From positions 81,611 to 145,610 of the forward strand of contig DXZS01000004.1 of NCBI GenBank assembly GCA_019419505.1: a stretch of 64,000 nt of DNA, written 5' to 3'. The notes below the pieces were generated by a model that saw only the letters and a program-made list of their open reading frames with translations, made no database searches and was not told the origin of the DNA. This stretch comes from Collinsella sp. GTDB lineage: Bacteria; Actinomycetota; Coriobacteriia; Coriobacteriales; Coriobacteriaceae. Made by a program: the position numbers and the translations under genes. Below, one piece after another: positions 15,821-25,565 of the stretch; position 1 is the stretch's first letter, and the number at the start of each line of letters is the position of its first letter.

Positions 15821-17176
15821 ATGCTTCTGGTCGCTAACGGTTCCGTCTTTACCCGCAACGCTCAGACCCCGTTCATTCCAAACGGTGCGGTCGCCATTGA
15901 CGGAGATACGATCGTCGAAGTGGGCCCCGAGTGCGAGCTCAAGGCCAAGTACCCGGATGCCGAGTACGTCGACGCCCAGGGCAACCTCATCATGCCCGGA
16001 CTCATCAACTGCCACACCCACATCTACTCGGGTCTGGCCCGCGGCCTTGCCATTAAGGGCTGCAACCCCACCAACTTCCTGGAGAATCTTGAGCAGCAGT
16101 GGTGGAAGATCGACGACAACCTGACGCTCGACGGCACCAAGGCCAGCGCCTATGCCACGATTCTTGACTCCATCCGCGATGGCGTCACCACGATCTTCGA
16201 TCACCATGCGAGCTTCTGCGAGATCCCGGGAAGCCTCTTTACCATTAAGGATGCAGCTCAGGAGCTGGGCATGCGTTCGTGCCTGTGCTACGAGGTCTCC
16301 GATCGCCGCGGCCAGGAAAAATGCGACCAGGCCATTGCCGAGAACGCCGAATTTGCCCAGTGGGCCGCCAAGGAGCGTCGCGATAACGACAACCATATGA
16401 TCGCCGCCATGTTTGGCGGACATGCCACCTTTACGCTTTCGGACGAGACCATGGACAAGATGGCCGAGGCCAACAACGGTCTGACCGGCTTCCACATCCA
16501 TGTGTGCGAGGGCATGAACGACGTGTGGGATTCCCGCCTCAATCGCGGCGGCATCAGCCCCGTCGAGCGCCTGCTGCAGCACAACCTGCTGGGTCCCGAC
16601 ACCATGCTGGGCCACTGCATCCACGTGACGCCTGCCGAGATGGATATCGTCAAGGAGTCCGGTACCTGGCTCGTCAACAACCCCGAATCCAATATGGGCA
16701 ACGCCGTGGGCTGCGCCCCCGTGCTCGAGTTCTTCCGTCGCGGCATCCCCGTGTGCATGGGCACCGATGCCTACACCCACGATATGCTCGAGAGCCTCAA
16801 GGTCTTCCTGATCATCCAGCGCCACAACGCCGCCATGCCCAACGTGGGCTGGTGCGAGGCCATGACCATGCTGTTCGAGAACAACGCCAAGATGGCGAGC
16901 AAGTACTTCGATCGCAAGCTCGGTGTGCTCGAGGCCGGCGCTGCCGCCGACGTCATCGTCATGGACTACAAGCCCTTTACGCCGCTGAGCGAGGAGAACA
17001 TCGACGGCCACATGCTCTTTGGCATGATGGGCAAAAACTGCCGCACCACCATCATCAACGGCCGCGTCCTGTACAAGGATCGCGAGTTCGTTGGCATTGA
17101 TGAGGACAAGATCAACGCGTGGACCATGGCTGAGTCCAAGAAGCTCTGGAGCACGCTCAACGATCGCACCTACTAA
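15821..17176 (+). CDS. ssnA: SsnA-type aminohydrolase
   Basis: The 451-residue product is a metal-dependent amidohydrolase with the first metal motif HTH at residues 65-67 (NCHTHIYSGLARGL), HIHVCEG in the middle, and GTDAYTHDM with the metal-binding Asp. It matches the SsnA family found in selenium-dependent purine catabolism clusters; relatives deaminate purines and related heterocycles. The ATG at 15821 has AAGGGAG seven bases upstream, so an in-frame ATG at 15803 is rejected. It lies between the purine permease and ygfK. The exact reaction is not established from sequence. Confidence 0.93.
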   Translation: MLLVANGSVFTRNAQTPFIPNGAVAIDGDTIVEVGPECELKAKYPDAEYVDAQGNLIMPGLINCHTHIYSGLARGLAIKGCNPTNFLENLEQQWWKIDDNLTLDGTKASAYATILDSIRDGVTTIFDHHASFCEIPGSLFTIKDAAQELGMRSCLCYEVSDRRGQEKCDQAIAENAEFAQWAAKERRDNDNHMIAAMFGGHATFTLSDETMDKMAEANNGLTGFHIHVCEGMNDVWDSRLNRGGISPVERLLQHNLLGPDTMLGHCIHVTPAEMDIVKESGTWLVNNPESNMGNAVGCAPVLEFFRRGIPVCMGTDAYTHDMLESLKVFLIIQRHNAAMPNVGWCEAMTMLFENNAKMASKYFDRKLGVLEAGAAADVIVMDYKPFTPLSEENIDGHMLFGMMGKNCRTTIINGRVLYKDREFVGIDEDKINAWTMAESKKLWSTLNDRTY

Positions 17177-17324
17177 TTACAAGTAGATTCACGCGCGCCG
17201 GATGTTTCGCCGCATCTGACACGCGTATAGGCGACCTCCGCGGGGTCGCCGGCGCTGTGCTAGCGCTACACCGTATTTGCGCCCGCCGCGCGGTCTCGCC
17301 GGGCGTTACAGAGAGGAGCTCACT

Positions 17325-20324
17325 ATGAGCGACATCATGAGGCCGATCCCGTTTTCGCAGCTGATGAACTGGATCATCGAGGAGCACAAGACTCAGGACG
17401 CCATCTTTGGCGTGCGTAAGATGGTCACGACCAATCAGGAGGGCGCGCTTCCCATTTTTGACGAGCGCATCGAGACTCCGTTTGGCCCGGCCGCCGGCCC
17501 CAATACGCAGCTTGCCCAGAACATCGTGGCATCCTACGTGGCCGGTTCCCGCTTCTTTGAGCTCAAGACCGTCCAGGTTATGGACGGCGAGGAGCTCTCC
17601 AAGTGTGTGAACAAGCCCTGCATTGTGGCGCAGGACGAGTGCTACAACTGCGAGTGGTCGACCGAGCTCGAGGTTCCGCAGGCCTTTGCCGAGTACGTGA
17701 AGGCATGGTTTGCCTGCCACCTGATCGCTCGCGAGTACGGCCTGGGCAGCCCGGACGGCTTTGTCTTTAACATGTCCGTGGGCTATGACCTGGAGGGTAT
17801 TAAGAGCCCCAAGGTCGACGCCTACATCGAGGGCATGAAGGACGCCAGCGGCTCTGACGTCTGGAATGAGTGCCGCGCATGGGCGCTTGCCAACCTGGAC
17901 AAGTTTGAGCATGTCGACGCCGCGTTTGTCGAATCCATCCCGGCACGCGTCTCCAACTCCATCACCGAGTCTACCCTGCACGGCTGCCCGCCCGCCGAGA
18001 TCGAGCGCATCGCGACCTATCTGATCACCGAGAAGGGCCTCAACACCTACATCAAGTGCAACCCCACGCTGCTGGGCTATGAGTTTGCCCGCCAGCGCCT
18101 CAACGAGCTGGGCTTTGACTACATCGTCTTTGATGACACGCACTTCCGCGAGGACCTGCAGTGGGCCGACGCCGTGCCCATGTTCGAGCGCCTGATTGCC
18201 CTGTGCGCCGAGCACGGCCTGGAGTTTGGCGTCAAGCTGACCAACACGTTCCCCGTCGACGTGACCAGGGACGAGCTGCCCTCCACCGAGATGTACATGT
18301 CGGGCCGTTCGCTGTTCTCGCTGACCATCGAGGCCGCCCGTCGCATTACCGAGCAGTTCGATGGCAAGCTGCGCATCAGCTACTCCGGCGGTGCTACGGT
18401 CTACAACATTCGCGCCCTGTATGACGCTGGCATTTGGCCCGTCACCCTGGCGACCGACGTGCTCAAGCCCGGCGGCTACGAGCGCTTTAGCCAGATGGCC
18501 GGCGAGTTTACCGATCTGGACGGCAAGCCGTTTGAGGGCGTCTCTCTCGATGCCGTGACCGCGATTCAGACCGATTCGCTCACCAACCCGCTCTACAAGA
18601 AGCCGCTACGTCCGCTGCCCGACCGCAAGGTCGCCGGCAAGAGCCCGCTTAACGACTGCTTTACCACGCCATGCCGTACGAGCTGCCCCATTCAGCAGGA
18701 CATTCCCGCCTACTTGGCGGCTGTTGACGAGGACCGCTACGAGGACGCGCTCAACATTATCATCGAGCGCAACGCCCTGCCGTTCATTACCGGCACCATC
18801 TGCCCGCATCCCTGCGGCCGTGCCTGCGAGCGTGCGTTCTACGAGCCCGAGGGCGCCCAGATTCGCGCCAGCAAGCTCAAGGCCGCCCGCGAGGCCATGA
18901 CCGCCGTGCTGCCCAAGCTGCGCGCCCAGGCCATCGCCAACGACGGTGAGCGCAACGTTGCCGTTATCGGCGGCGGCCCGGCCGGCTTGGCGACGGCGTT
19001 CTTCCTGACGCGCGCCGGCGTGCCCGTCACCATCTTTGAGGCCCGCGACTCTCTCGGCGGCGTGGTCCGTCACGTGATTCCCGAGTTCCGTATCGCGAGC
19101 GACGATATCTCCCACGACGCCGAGCTCTGCCTGGCCTTTGGCGCCAAGGTGCAGCTCAACGCTCGCGTTGATTCCATTGACGAGCTCAAGGCCCAGGGCT
19201 TTACCGACGTGGTCGTGGCCACCGGTGCCTGGATGCCCGGCTCTGCGGGCTTGGGCGAGGGTGCCGAGCTCGATGTGCTGGAGTTCCTCGAGGCCGCCAA
19301 GAAGGGCGAGAAGCTCGAGCTGGGCGAGGACGTCGTGGTCATTGGCGCCGGCAACACCGCCATGGACGCGGCCCGCGTGGCCAAGCGCCTGGCTGGCGTG
19401 AAGAACGTGCGCCTGGTGTATCGCCGCACCAAGAAGCAGATGCCCGCCGACGAGGAAGAGCTCGATTTTGCTCTTGCCGACGGCGTTGAGTTCTGCGAGT
19501 TGCTGGCGCCCAAGGCACTCAACGGTGCCGTGCTGACCTGCGATGTTATGGAGCTTGGCGAGCCGGATGCAAGCGGCCGTCGCAGCCCCGTCGCCACGGG
19601 CGAGACCGTCGAGCTTTCCGCCACCACGGTGATTTGCGCCGTGGGCGAGGGCATCGATGCCAGCCTGTACGATGCCGCGGGCGTCGAACACGACCGTCGC
19701 GGCCGTCTTGCCGCCACCTCCACCGGCGTCGAGGGCGTCTGGGCTGCGGGCGACTGCCGCCGCGGTCCGGCCACCGTGGTCGAGGCTATCGCCGACGCCG
19801 CCGAGGTTGCCCGTGCCATCGCCGGCGTGGACTTTAACAAGTACGCCGACTGCAACGAGCAGGCCGGCCGCGAGGACACCTGCTACGAGCGCAAAGGGTC
19901 GCTGTGCCGCGACAAGCGCAACTGCACCAAGACCCGCTGCCTGGGCTGCGGCTCGGTGTGCGAGGTCTGCTGCGACGTGTGCCCCAACCGCGCCAACGTT
20001 GCCATTAAGGTGCCGGGCCTGGCCAAGCATCAGGTCGTCCACGTCGACGGTATGTGCAACGAGTGCGGCAACTGCGCCGTGTTCTGCCCCTACCAGGAGG
20101 GCCGTCCCTACAAGGACAAGCTCACCCTGTTCTGGAGCGAACAGGACATGGAGAACTCCGAGAACGAGGGCTTCCTGGCCGTGGATGAGGGCCACTTTAA
20201 GGTCCGCGTCGCCGGCACGGTCCGCACCGTCTCGGTCGATGCCGTCAACACCGGTCTGCCCGAGGCCGTCCGCCTGACCATCAAGGCCGTGCGCGACAAC
20301 TATTCGTACCTTCTTAAGAAATAG
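17325..20324 (+). CDS. ygfK: YgfK, flavin/iron-sulfur oxidoreductase
   Basis: The 999-residue product begins with a dihydroorotate dehydrogenase-like barrel (MRPIPFSQLMNWI, FGPAAGPNTQLAQN), followed by a ferredoxin-like region (CRTSCPIQQDIPAYL ... CPHPCGRACERAF). FAD and NAD(P) binding motifs start near residue 545 (VAVIGGGPAGLATAF) and residue 670 (VVVIGAGNTAMDAARV). Two cysteine-rich iron-sulfur segments lie at about 852-890 and at 911 onward (CNECGNCAVFCPYQ). This is the YgfK architecture, once annotated as a selenate reductase subunit and part of the selenium-dependent purine cluster. It probably passes electrons between NAD(P)H, the ferredoxin and XdhD. GAGAGGAG precedes the ATG. The 148-base gap upstream contains a GGCGACC/GGTCGCC hairpin near 17230. 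Confidence 0.95.
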   Translation: MSDIMRPIPFSQLMNWIIEEHKTQDAIFGVRKMVTTNQEGALPIFDERIETPFGPAAGPNTQLAQNIVASYVAGSRFFELKTVQVMDGEELSKCVNKPCIVAQDECYNCEWSTELEVPQAFAEYVKAWFACHLIAREYGLGSPDGFVFNMSVGYDLEGIKSPKVDAYIEGMKDASGSDVWNECRAWALANLDKFEHVDAAFVESIPARVSNSITESTLHGCPPAEIERIATYLITEKGLNTYIKCNPTLLGYEFARQRLNELGFDYIVFDDTHFREDLQWADAVPMFERLIALCAEHGLEFGVKLTNTFPVDVTRDELPSTEMYMSGRSLFSLTIEAARRITEQFDGKLRISYSGGATVYNIRALYDAGIWPVTLATDVLKPGGYERFSQMAGEFTDLDGKPFEGVSLDAVTAIQTDSLTNPLYKKPLRPLPDRKVAGKSPLNDCFTTPCRTSCPIQQDIPAYLAAVDEDRYEDALNIIIERNALPFITGTICPHPCGRACERAFYEPEGAQIRASKLKAAREAMTAVLPKLRAQAIANDGERNVAVIGGGPAGLATAFFLTRAGVPVTIFEARDSLGGVVRHVIPEFRIASDDISHDAELCLAFGAKVQLNARVDSIDELKAQGFTDVVVATGAWMPGSAGLGEGAELDVLEFLEAAKKGEKLELGEDVVVIGAGNTAMDAARVAKRLAGVKNVRLVYRRTKKQMPADEEELDFALADGVEFCELLAPKALNGAVLTCDVMELGEPDASGRRSPVATGETVELSATTVICAVGEGIDASLYDAAGVEHDRRGRLAATSTGVEGVWAAGDCRRGPATVVEAIADAAEVARAIAGVDFNKYADCNEQAGREDTCYERKGSLCRDKRNCTKTRCLGCGSVCEVCCDVCPNRANVAIKVPGLAKHQVVHVDGMCNECGNCAVFCPYQEGRPYKDKLTLFWSEQDMENSENEGFLAVDEGHFKVRVAGTVRTVSVDAVNTGLPEAVRLTIKAVRDNYSYLLKK

Positions 20325-20335
20325 GCGAGTCTCTT

Positions 20336-20815
20336 ATGGCCAAATCCATTCAACATAACGTGGCCTACGTTGCCTGCGGAAGCGGTTGTGCCTCCGCAGG
20401 CGGCGATGCCCGCTGCAGCGAAGGCTGCATTGGCTGTGGCGCCTGCGTCACGGCCTGCCCCCACGGTGCCATTGCGCTGGTCGATGGCATCGCCCGCGTG
20501 GATCGCTCAAAGTGCACGGGCTGCGGCCTGTGCGGCATGGCGTGCCCACAGCGCGTGATTGCCTTCGTTCCCGGCTACCAGAACATCCTGGTGCGCTGCA
20601 ACAACACCGATAAGGGGGCCATCGCCCGCAAGATCTGCGACACCAGCTGCATCGGTTGCGGCATGTGCGCTAAAAAGTGCCCCGCCGGCGCTATCCGCAT
20701 CGAGGACAACTGCGCCCATATCGACGGCGCGGACTGCCTGTCGTGCGGCATGTGCGCCGTCGTCTGCCCGCATGGCGCCATCCACGACCGCACCGGCATC
20801 GCCGCCGGCGTGTAG
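20336..20815 (+). CDS. Four-cluster 4Fe-4S ferredoxin-like protein
   Basis: The 159-residue product has four classical C-x2-C-x2-C-x3-C-P motifs (CIGCGACVTACP, CTGCGLCGMACP, CIGCGMCAKKCP, CLSCGMCAVVCP), enough for four [4Fe-4S] clusters, and a further cysteine group near the N-terminus. It resembles the iron-sulfur half of RnfB. There is no signal peptide or membrane segment, so it is probably a soluble electron carrier. It stands 11 bases after ygfK and 12 before xdhD, so it almost certainly works between these two proteins. Confidence 0.9.
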   Translation: MAKSIQHNVAYVACGSGCASAGGDARCSEGCIGCGACVTACPHGAIALVDGIARVDRSKCTGCGLCGMACPQRVIAFVPGYQNILVRCNNTDKGAIARKICDTSCIGCGMCAKKCPAGAIRIEDNCAHIDGADCLSCGMCAVVCPHGAIHDRTGIAAGV

Positions 20816-20827
20816 AAGGGAATCACC

Positions 20828-23605
20828 ATGGCACAGGAATTCACTTTTACCGTTAACGGCGTTGAACGCACGACGACGGAGAATAAACCGCTGCTGCGTT
20901 ACCTGCGCGACGACCTGCACATCCATTCCGCCAAGGACGGCTGCTCCGAGGGCGCCTGCGGCACCTGCACCATCCATGTAGACGGCGCGGCCGTCAAGGC
21001 ATGCGTGCTGACCACCGCTCTTGCCGCCGGCCGCAACATCGTGACCGTTGAGGGCCTGCCCGAGGACGTGCGCGAGGCCTTTGTGTACGCCTTTGGCGCC
21101 GTGGGCGCCGTGCAGTGCGGTTTTTGCATCCCCGGCATGGTCATGGCGGGTGCGGCGCTCATCGCCGAGGACCCCGAGCCCACTGAGGAGCAGATCAAGT
21201 ACGCCATCCGCGGCAACGTCTGCCGCTGCACCGGCTACAAGAAGATTATCGAGGGCATTTCGCTAGCCGCTGCGGTGCTCCGCGGCGAAAAGCAGATCGA
21301 CGAGGACCTGGAGCGCGGCGACGACTACGGCGTGGGCAAGCGCGCCTTCCGTATTGACGTGCGCAAGAAAGTGCTCGGCGAGGGCAAGTATCCCGACGAC
21401 ATCGACGAGCTCGATCAGCCGGGTCTGACCTACGCCAGCGCCGTGCGCTCCAAGTATCCGCGCGCCCGCGTGCTCTCCATCGATACCTCCAAGGCCGAGG
21501 CCCTGCCCGGTGTGGTGGGCATCCTGCGCGCCGAGGACGTGCCGGTCAACCAGGTCGGCCACCTTATCCAGGACTGGGACGTCATGATCGCGGCAGGCGA
21601 TATCACCCGCTGCGTGGGCGATGCCATTGTGTTGGTGGTCGCCGAGGACGAAGCGACGCTCGAGAAGGCCAAAAAGCTCGTAAAGATCGATTACGAGCCG
21701 TTGGAGCCCGTGCGCAACATTGTCGAGGCTAGGGCTGCCGACGCCCCGCGCCTGCACGACAGCTTCTTTGCCTTTGGCAACACGGTGGAACTCAAGGACA
21801 ACGTGTGCCAGAGCCGTCACGTGACGCGCGGCGACGCCGCTAAGGCGCTAGCGGAGAGCGCGTTCACCGTGACGCAGCGCTTTACCACGCCCTTTACCGA
21901 GCATGCCTTCTTGGAGCCCGAGTGCGCCGTTGCCTTCCCGTACAAGAACGGCGTCAAGGTGCAGTCGACCGACCAAGGTGCCTACGATACGCGCAAAGAG
22001 TGCGCCCATATGTTTGGCTGGGATAACGAGCCTGAGCGCGTGGTCGTCGAGACCATGCTCGTGGGCGGCGGCTTCGGCGGCAAGGAGGACGTGTCCATCC
22101 AGCATCTGGCCGCGCTCGCCGCATATAAGTTCCAGCGTCCTGTGAAGTGCAAGCTCACGCGTGCCGAGTCGCTCGCGTTCCATCCCAAGCGTCATGCCAT
22201 GGACGGCACCTTTACGCTGGGCTGCGACGCCGAGGGCAACTTTACCGGCCTGGATTGCGAGATCAACTTTGATACCGGCGCCTACGCGTCGCTGTGCGGC
22301 CCGGTGCTCGAGCGCGCCTGCACGCATGCCGTCGGCCCCTACAAGTACCAGAACACCGACATTCGCGGCTTTGGCTACTACACCAACAACCCGCCCGCCG
22401 GCGCGTACCGCGGCTTTGGCGTTTGCCAGTCCGAGTTTGCGCTCGAGAGCCTGATCGACCTGCTGGCAGAGAAGGTCGGCCTGGATCCGTGGGAGATTCG
22501 TTACCGAAACGCTATCGAGCCGGGCGAGGTTTTGCCCAACGGCCAGATTGCCGACTGCTCCACGGCGCTTAAGGAGACGCTGCTCGAGGTCAAGGATGCC
22601 TACTATGCGCATCCCGGACACGCCGGTATCGCCTGCGCCATGAAGAACGCCGGCGTGGGCGTGGGCCTGCCCGATGCCGGCCGCTGCAAGATTCGCATCG
22701 AGGATGGCCGCGCCGTGGTCTATGCCGCCACATCCGACATCGGCCAGGGCTGCAACACCGTCTTTTTGCAGGACGTTGCCGAGGCATGCGGTCTGCCGCT
22801 TCGCTGCATCGCCAACGGTGAGTGCTCCACCGAGAACGCTCCCGACTCCGGCACCACGTCTGGCTCGCGTCAGACGGTCGTGACCGGCGAGGCCGTGCGC
22901 GGTGCCGCCTTCCTGCTGCGCGATGCCATGCTTGACATCGAGGCCGGCAAGTCTGCGCCCGCCGCTCCCGTGAATGCGCATGGCGACGGCGTCAAGATCG
23001 AGTACGACGACGGTCGCGCCTATCAGCTGCACACGCAGGAGCTCGTCGCCGGCCAGGGTATGCATCCTCAGGATCCCGCGGCCGCCATCAAGGCGCTCGA
23101 AGGATGCGAGTTCGGCTACGTGTACCTGGAGCCGACCGACAAGCTGGGTGCGGATGTTCCCAACCCCAAGAGCCACATCTGCTACGGCTTTGCCACGCAT
23201 GTGGTTATTTTGGACGACGACGGCCGCGTGAGCGAGGTCTATGCCGCGCACGATTCCGGCAAGGTGGTCAACCCCATCTCCATCCAGGGTCAGATCGAAG
23301 GTGGCGTACTCATGGGTATGGGCTATGCGCTTACCGAGGACTGGCCGCTCAAGGACTGTGTACCCCAGGCAAGGTACGGTACGCTCGGACTGTTCCGTGC
23401 GCCCGAGATTCCGGATATCCACGCCATTTACGTGGAGAAGGACGAGCTACTGCCTGTGGCATATGGCGGCAAGGGCATCGGCGAGATCGCAACGATCCCC
23501 ACGGCGCCCGCCGTACAGAACGCCTACCGCGCGTTTGACGGCAAGCTGCGTCCAAATCTGCCCATGGTGGATACGCCCTACAGCCGCGTCCGCAACCGCG
23601 GGTAG
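20828..23605 (+). CDS. xdhD: XdhD, selenium-dependent molybdenum hydroxylase
   Basis: The 925-residue product fuses an N-terminal 2Fe-2S part (C39, C44, C47, C59, then C97, C100, C132, C134) to a molybdopterin-binding part (GEGKYPDD near 172, GGGFGGKEDVSIQ, AYRGFGVCQSE, and GKGIGEIATIPTAPA near the C-terminus with the catalytic Glu of the G-x-G-E motif). There is no FAD domain, and no FAD subunit gene is adjacent, so YgfK and the ferredoxin are the likely redox partners. It matches XdhD/selenium-dependent xanthine dehydrogenases, which hydroxylate purines and carry a labile selenium on the cofactor rather than selenocysteine; yqeB, yqeC and an xdhC-like gene downstream fit that. Confidence 0.94.
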   Translation: MAQEFTFTVNGVERTTTENKPLLRYLRDDLHIHSAKDGCSEGACGTCTIHVDGAAVKACVLTTALAAGRNIVTVEGLPEDVREAFVYAFGAVGAVQCGFCIPGMVMAGAALIAEDPEPTEEQIKYAIRGNVCRCTGYKKIIEGISLAAAVLRGEKQIDEDLERGDDYGVGKRAFRIDVRKKVLGEGKYPDDIDELDQPGLTYASAVRSKYPRARVLSIDTSKAEALPGVVGILRAEDVPVNQVGHLIQDWDVMIAAGDITRCVGDAIVLVVAEDEATLEKAKKLVKIDYEPLEPVRNIVEARAADAPRLHDSFFAFGNTVELKDNVCQSRHVTRGDAAKALAESAFTVTQRFTTPFTEHAFLEPECAVAFPYKNGVKVQSTDQGAYDTRKECAHMFGWDNEPERVVVETMLVGGGFGGKEDVSIQHLAALAAYKFQRPVKCKLTRAESLAFHPKRHAMDGTFTLGCDAEGNFTGLDCEINFDTGAYASLCGPVLERACTHAVGPYKYQNTDIRGFGYYTNNPPAGAYRGFGVCQSEFALESLIDLLAEKVGLDPWEIRYRNAIEPGEVLPNGQIADCSTALKETLLEVKDAYYAHPGHAGIACAMKNAGVGVGLPDAGRCKIRIEDGRAVVYAATSDIGQGCNTVFLQDVAEACGLPLRCIANGECSTENAPDSGTTSGSRQTVVTGEAVRGAAFLLRDAMLDIEAGKSAPAAPVNAHGDGVKIEYDDGRAYQLHTQELVAGQGMHPQDPAAAIKALEGCEFGYVYLEPTDKLGADVPNPKSHICYGFATHVVILDDDGRVSEVYAAHDSGKVVNPISIQGQIEGGVLMGMGYALTEDWPLKDCVPQARYGTLGLFRAPEIPDIHAIYVEKDELLPVAYGGKGIGEIATIPTAPAVQNAYRAFDGKLRPNLPMVDTPYSRVRNRG

Positions 23606-23671
23606 GGCGGGGTGCGGACAGCCATTGTTGACGGGCTGTTCGCGCTCAACATCAACTGCATATGCTGCGCC

Positions 23672-23708
23672 TTTGGCCCCGGCCCCATCGCGAGTCGGGG
23701 CCTTTTGT
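23672..23708 (+). terminator. Terminator after xdhD
   Basis: GGCCCCG (23675-23681) pairs with CGGGGCC (23696-23702), followed by TTTTGTTT. Its right half is part of a sequence repeated at 25576-25596 beyond the ATPase gene. Confidence 0.75.
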
Positions 23709-23714
23709 TTGGAG

Positions 23715-23836
23715 CGGAAACTGTGTCCCGGATTCAATCCTCAGAACGGGTCGTGCTTTCCGGATCGGTCCTCAACCGGAAGCTGTATCCCGGAACCAGG
23801 CTCCAGAACGGGATACATTATCCGGAACGGTCCACG
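23715..23836. repeat. Two 62-bp hairpin repeats left of the ATPase
   Basis: Units start at 23715 and 23777, each with CGGAA(A/G)CTGT(G/A)TCCCGG on the left and a complementary CGGG...TTTCCGG or CGGGATA...TCCGG on the right, so each can fold back on itself. Two units of the same family stand on the right side of the ATPase gene at 25398 and 25459. They look like REP-type intergenic elements. Confidence 0.75.
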
Positions 23837-23877
23837 TGCGGGGGTGTACCGCCCCTTTTCGTGCTCCGCTTGTCGAA

Positions 23878-23933
23878 TTACGTTATAGCTAGACATATTA
23901 TAGGAAGGTATAATATAGCTAGCTATAACGTAA
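23878..23933 (+). promoter_or_regulatory. 56-bp near-palindrome overlapping the ATPase promoter
   Basis: The arms 23878-23902 and 23909-23933 are reverse complements at 23 of 25 positions around a GGAAGG centre; the outer 14 bases (TTACGTTATAGCTA) match exactly. TATAAT at 23909-23914 is a candidate -10 box inside the right arm. It ends 15 bases before the ATPase start and overlaps the start of the ribosome binding site, so it could be an operator or a recognition site for the ATPase product. Confidence 0.75.
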
Positions 23934-23948
23934 AGGAAGGATGGCCCT

Positions 23949-25340
23949 ATGTTTATCGGAAGAACAGTGGAAATGTCCGAGCTCAATCGACTGTATGACA
24001 CGGGCTCCTTTGAAATGCCTGTGATTTACGGCCGCCGTCGTGTGGGTAAAACGCGCCTTATCACAGAGTTCATCCAAGGCAAGAAGGCTATTTACTTTCA
24101 AGCTCGTCGTACCAATGCGGAGGCAAACCTGCACGGCTTTAGCCAGGCGATACTTGCAGGCTCGGTTGGTGCCGCAGACGTGTCGTTTCGTAGTTTTGAC
24201 GAAGCGTTCGATGCATTGGCCACCATGGCTCGCACGGAACGTTTGGTTGTCGTGATTGACGAGTATCCCTATCTCGCCCAATCGAATCCCGAAATCAGCT
24301 CGTTGCTGCAAGACAAGATCGACCACTTGTACAAAGAGACCAGGCTCATGCTGATCCTATGCGGCTCGTCTCTTTCGTTTATGGAGGAACAGGTGTTGGG
24401 CTACGAGAGTCCGCTATACGGTAGGCGTACGGCCCAGTTTAAGATCATGCCGCTCGATTTTACGACGACCCTCGGCCTGTGGCAGAGCATGAGTCGCGAA
24501 GATGCTGCAGTTTGCTATGGCATGACGGGCGGCATTCCTGCATATATCGAGAAAGTCGATCCTGCCGCACCGCTCAAGGATAACATCAAACGTCTTTTTC
24601 TTACTCCTACGGGCTATCTCTTTGAGGAGCCGAGTAACCTGCTATTGCAAGAGCGCCGCAATCCTGAGCAATATGATGCGATCGTGCAAGCAATTGCTCA
24701 GGGGCGCTCGAGGATCTCGGAGATTGCGAGCTCTACGGGAATCCCTGCGAGCAATGTAAAGAGCTATGTGGATAAGCTGGCGTCGCTTGGGATTGTCGAG
24801 CGCGAGCTGCCCCTAAACGAGACGAGCAATAAGCGAGCCGTGTATCTGCTGAGCGATCAGATGTTTAGGTTCTGGTACAAGTTTGTTCCGCAGAACATCG
24901 GGCTGATTCAAAACGATATGGCCGAGATGGCGTATAAGCGCATTGAGTCGCACGTATCGGATTACATGGGTACGGTCTTTGAGCTTATATGCAGGCAATA
25001 TGTGTACGAACTCGCGCGCGCAGGCCGGCTCGATGTGGTTCCGGCGAGCGTCGGGCGCTGGTGGGGGACGGATAATCGCACGCATACGCAGGAAGAAATC
25101 GACTTGATTGTTGACGATGGCGAGGGCACTGCGCTGTTTGCGGAGTGCAAATGGCGCAATGAACCGGCGGGCGAAGACGTGCTGCAAAAGCTCGTTCATC
25201 GAAGCGAGCTCTTTAGACGGCAACGAAAAAGCTATGCGCTTTTCTCAAAAAGCGGCTTTACGCAGGGATGTCGGGATGCCGCGGAGAGTAGGGGAGACGT
25301 CAAGCTGATCTCGTTTGCCGAGATGTGCGAGCGGAGATAA
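23949..25340 (+). CDS. AAA ATPase of the DUF234 type
   Basis: The 463-residue product has a Walker A motif GRRRVGKTRL near residues 28-37, a Walker B motif LVVVIDEYPYLA, a middle winged-helix segment (GIPASNVKSYVDKLASLGIVERE), and a C-terminal DUF234 domain with EEIDLIVDDG ... ALFAECKWR. The last resembles the E/D-x-K core of PD-(D/E)XK nuclease folds. Such archaeal-type ATPases are common in Coriobacteriia but have no settled function; toxin, defence and mobile-element roles have been suggested. AAGGAAGG precedes the ATG. The gene is flanked by hairpin repeats on both sides, and its codon use looks less GC-biased than its neighbours, so it was probably acquired by transfer. Confidence 0.85.
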   Translation: MFIGRTVEMSELNRLYDTGSFEMPVIYGRRRVGKTRLITEFIQGKKAIYFQARRTNAEANLHGFSQAILAGSVGAADVSFRSFDEAFDALATMARTERLVVVIDEYPYLAQSNPEISSLLQDKIDHLYKETRLMLILCGSSLSFMEEQVLGYESPLYGRRTAQFKIMPLDFTTTLGLWQSMSREDAAVCYGMTGGIPAYIEKVDPAAPLKDNIKRLFLTPTGYLFEEPSNLLLQERRNPEQYDAIVQAIAQGRSRISEIASSTGIPASNVKSYVDKLASLGIVERELPLNETSNKRAVYLLSDQMFRFWYKFVPQNIGLIQNDMAEMAYKRIESHVSDYMGTVFELICRQYVYELARAGRLDVVPASVGRWWGTDNRTHTQEEIDLIVDDGEGTALFAECKWRNEPAGEDVLQKLVHRSELFRRQRKSYALFSKSGFTQGCRDAAESRGDVKLISFAEMCERR

Positions 25341-25397
25341 CCAAGCGCTCTGATGTGATGCTCGGAATGGGACGCGCTTTCCCCTTGCGGCCTTTGG

Positions 25398-25519
25398 CGG
25401 AAAGCGCGTCCCAGATTATAGCTCCAGAGTGGGATGGCCTTTCCGGATCGGCCCCTCGCGGAAACTGCGTCCCGGATTCGATGCTCAGGACGGGATGCCG
25501 TTTCCGATAGAGGCATGGG
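25398..25519. repeat. Two 61-bp hairpin repeats right of the ATPase
   Basis: Units start at 25398 and 25459 and share CGGAAA...GCGTCCC(A/G)G and CTTTCCGG/GTTTCCG arms with the units at 23715 and 23777. A partial unit precedes them (25365-25380) and another follows at 25593. The ATPase gene is therefore bracketed by the same repeat family. Confidence 0.75.
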
Positions 25520-25526
25520 GTGGAAA

Positions 25527-25560
25527 GCCTCCCATTTCTAATGTTCAAGAAATGGGAGGC
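25527..25560. repeat. Perfect 13-bp hairpin
   Basis: GCCTCCCATTTCT (25527-25539) and AGAAATGGGAGGC (25548-25560) are exact reverse complements with an 8-base loop. No T-run follows on the plus strand, so it is not a standard terminator. Confidence 0.8.
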
Positions 25561-25565
25561 AGCTC

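Noticed and set aside
20828..23605. Selenocysteine codon in xdhD
   Set aside because: The frame has no internal TGA; this enzyme class carries selenium on the cofactor.
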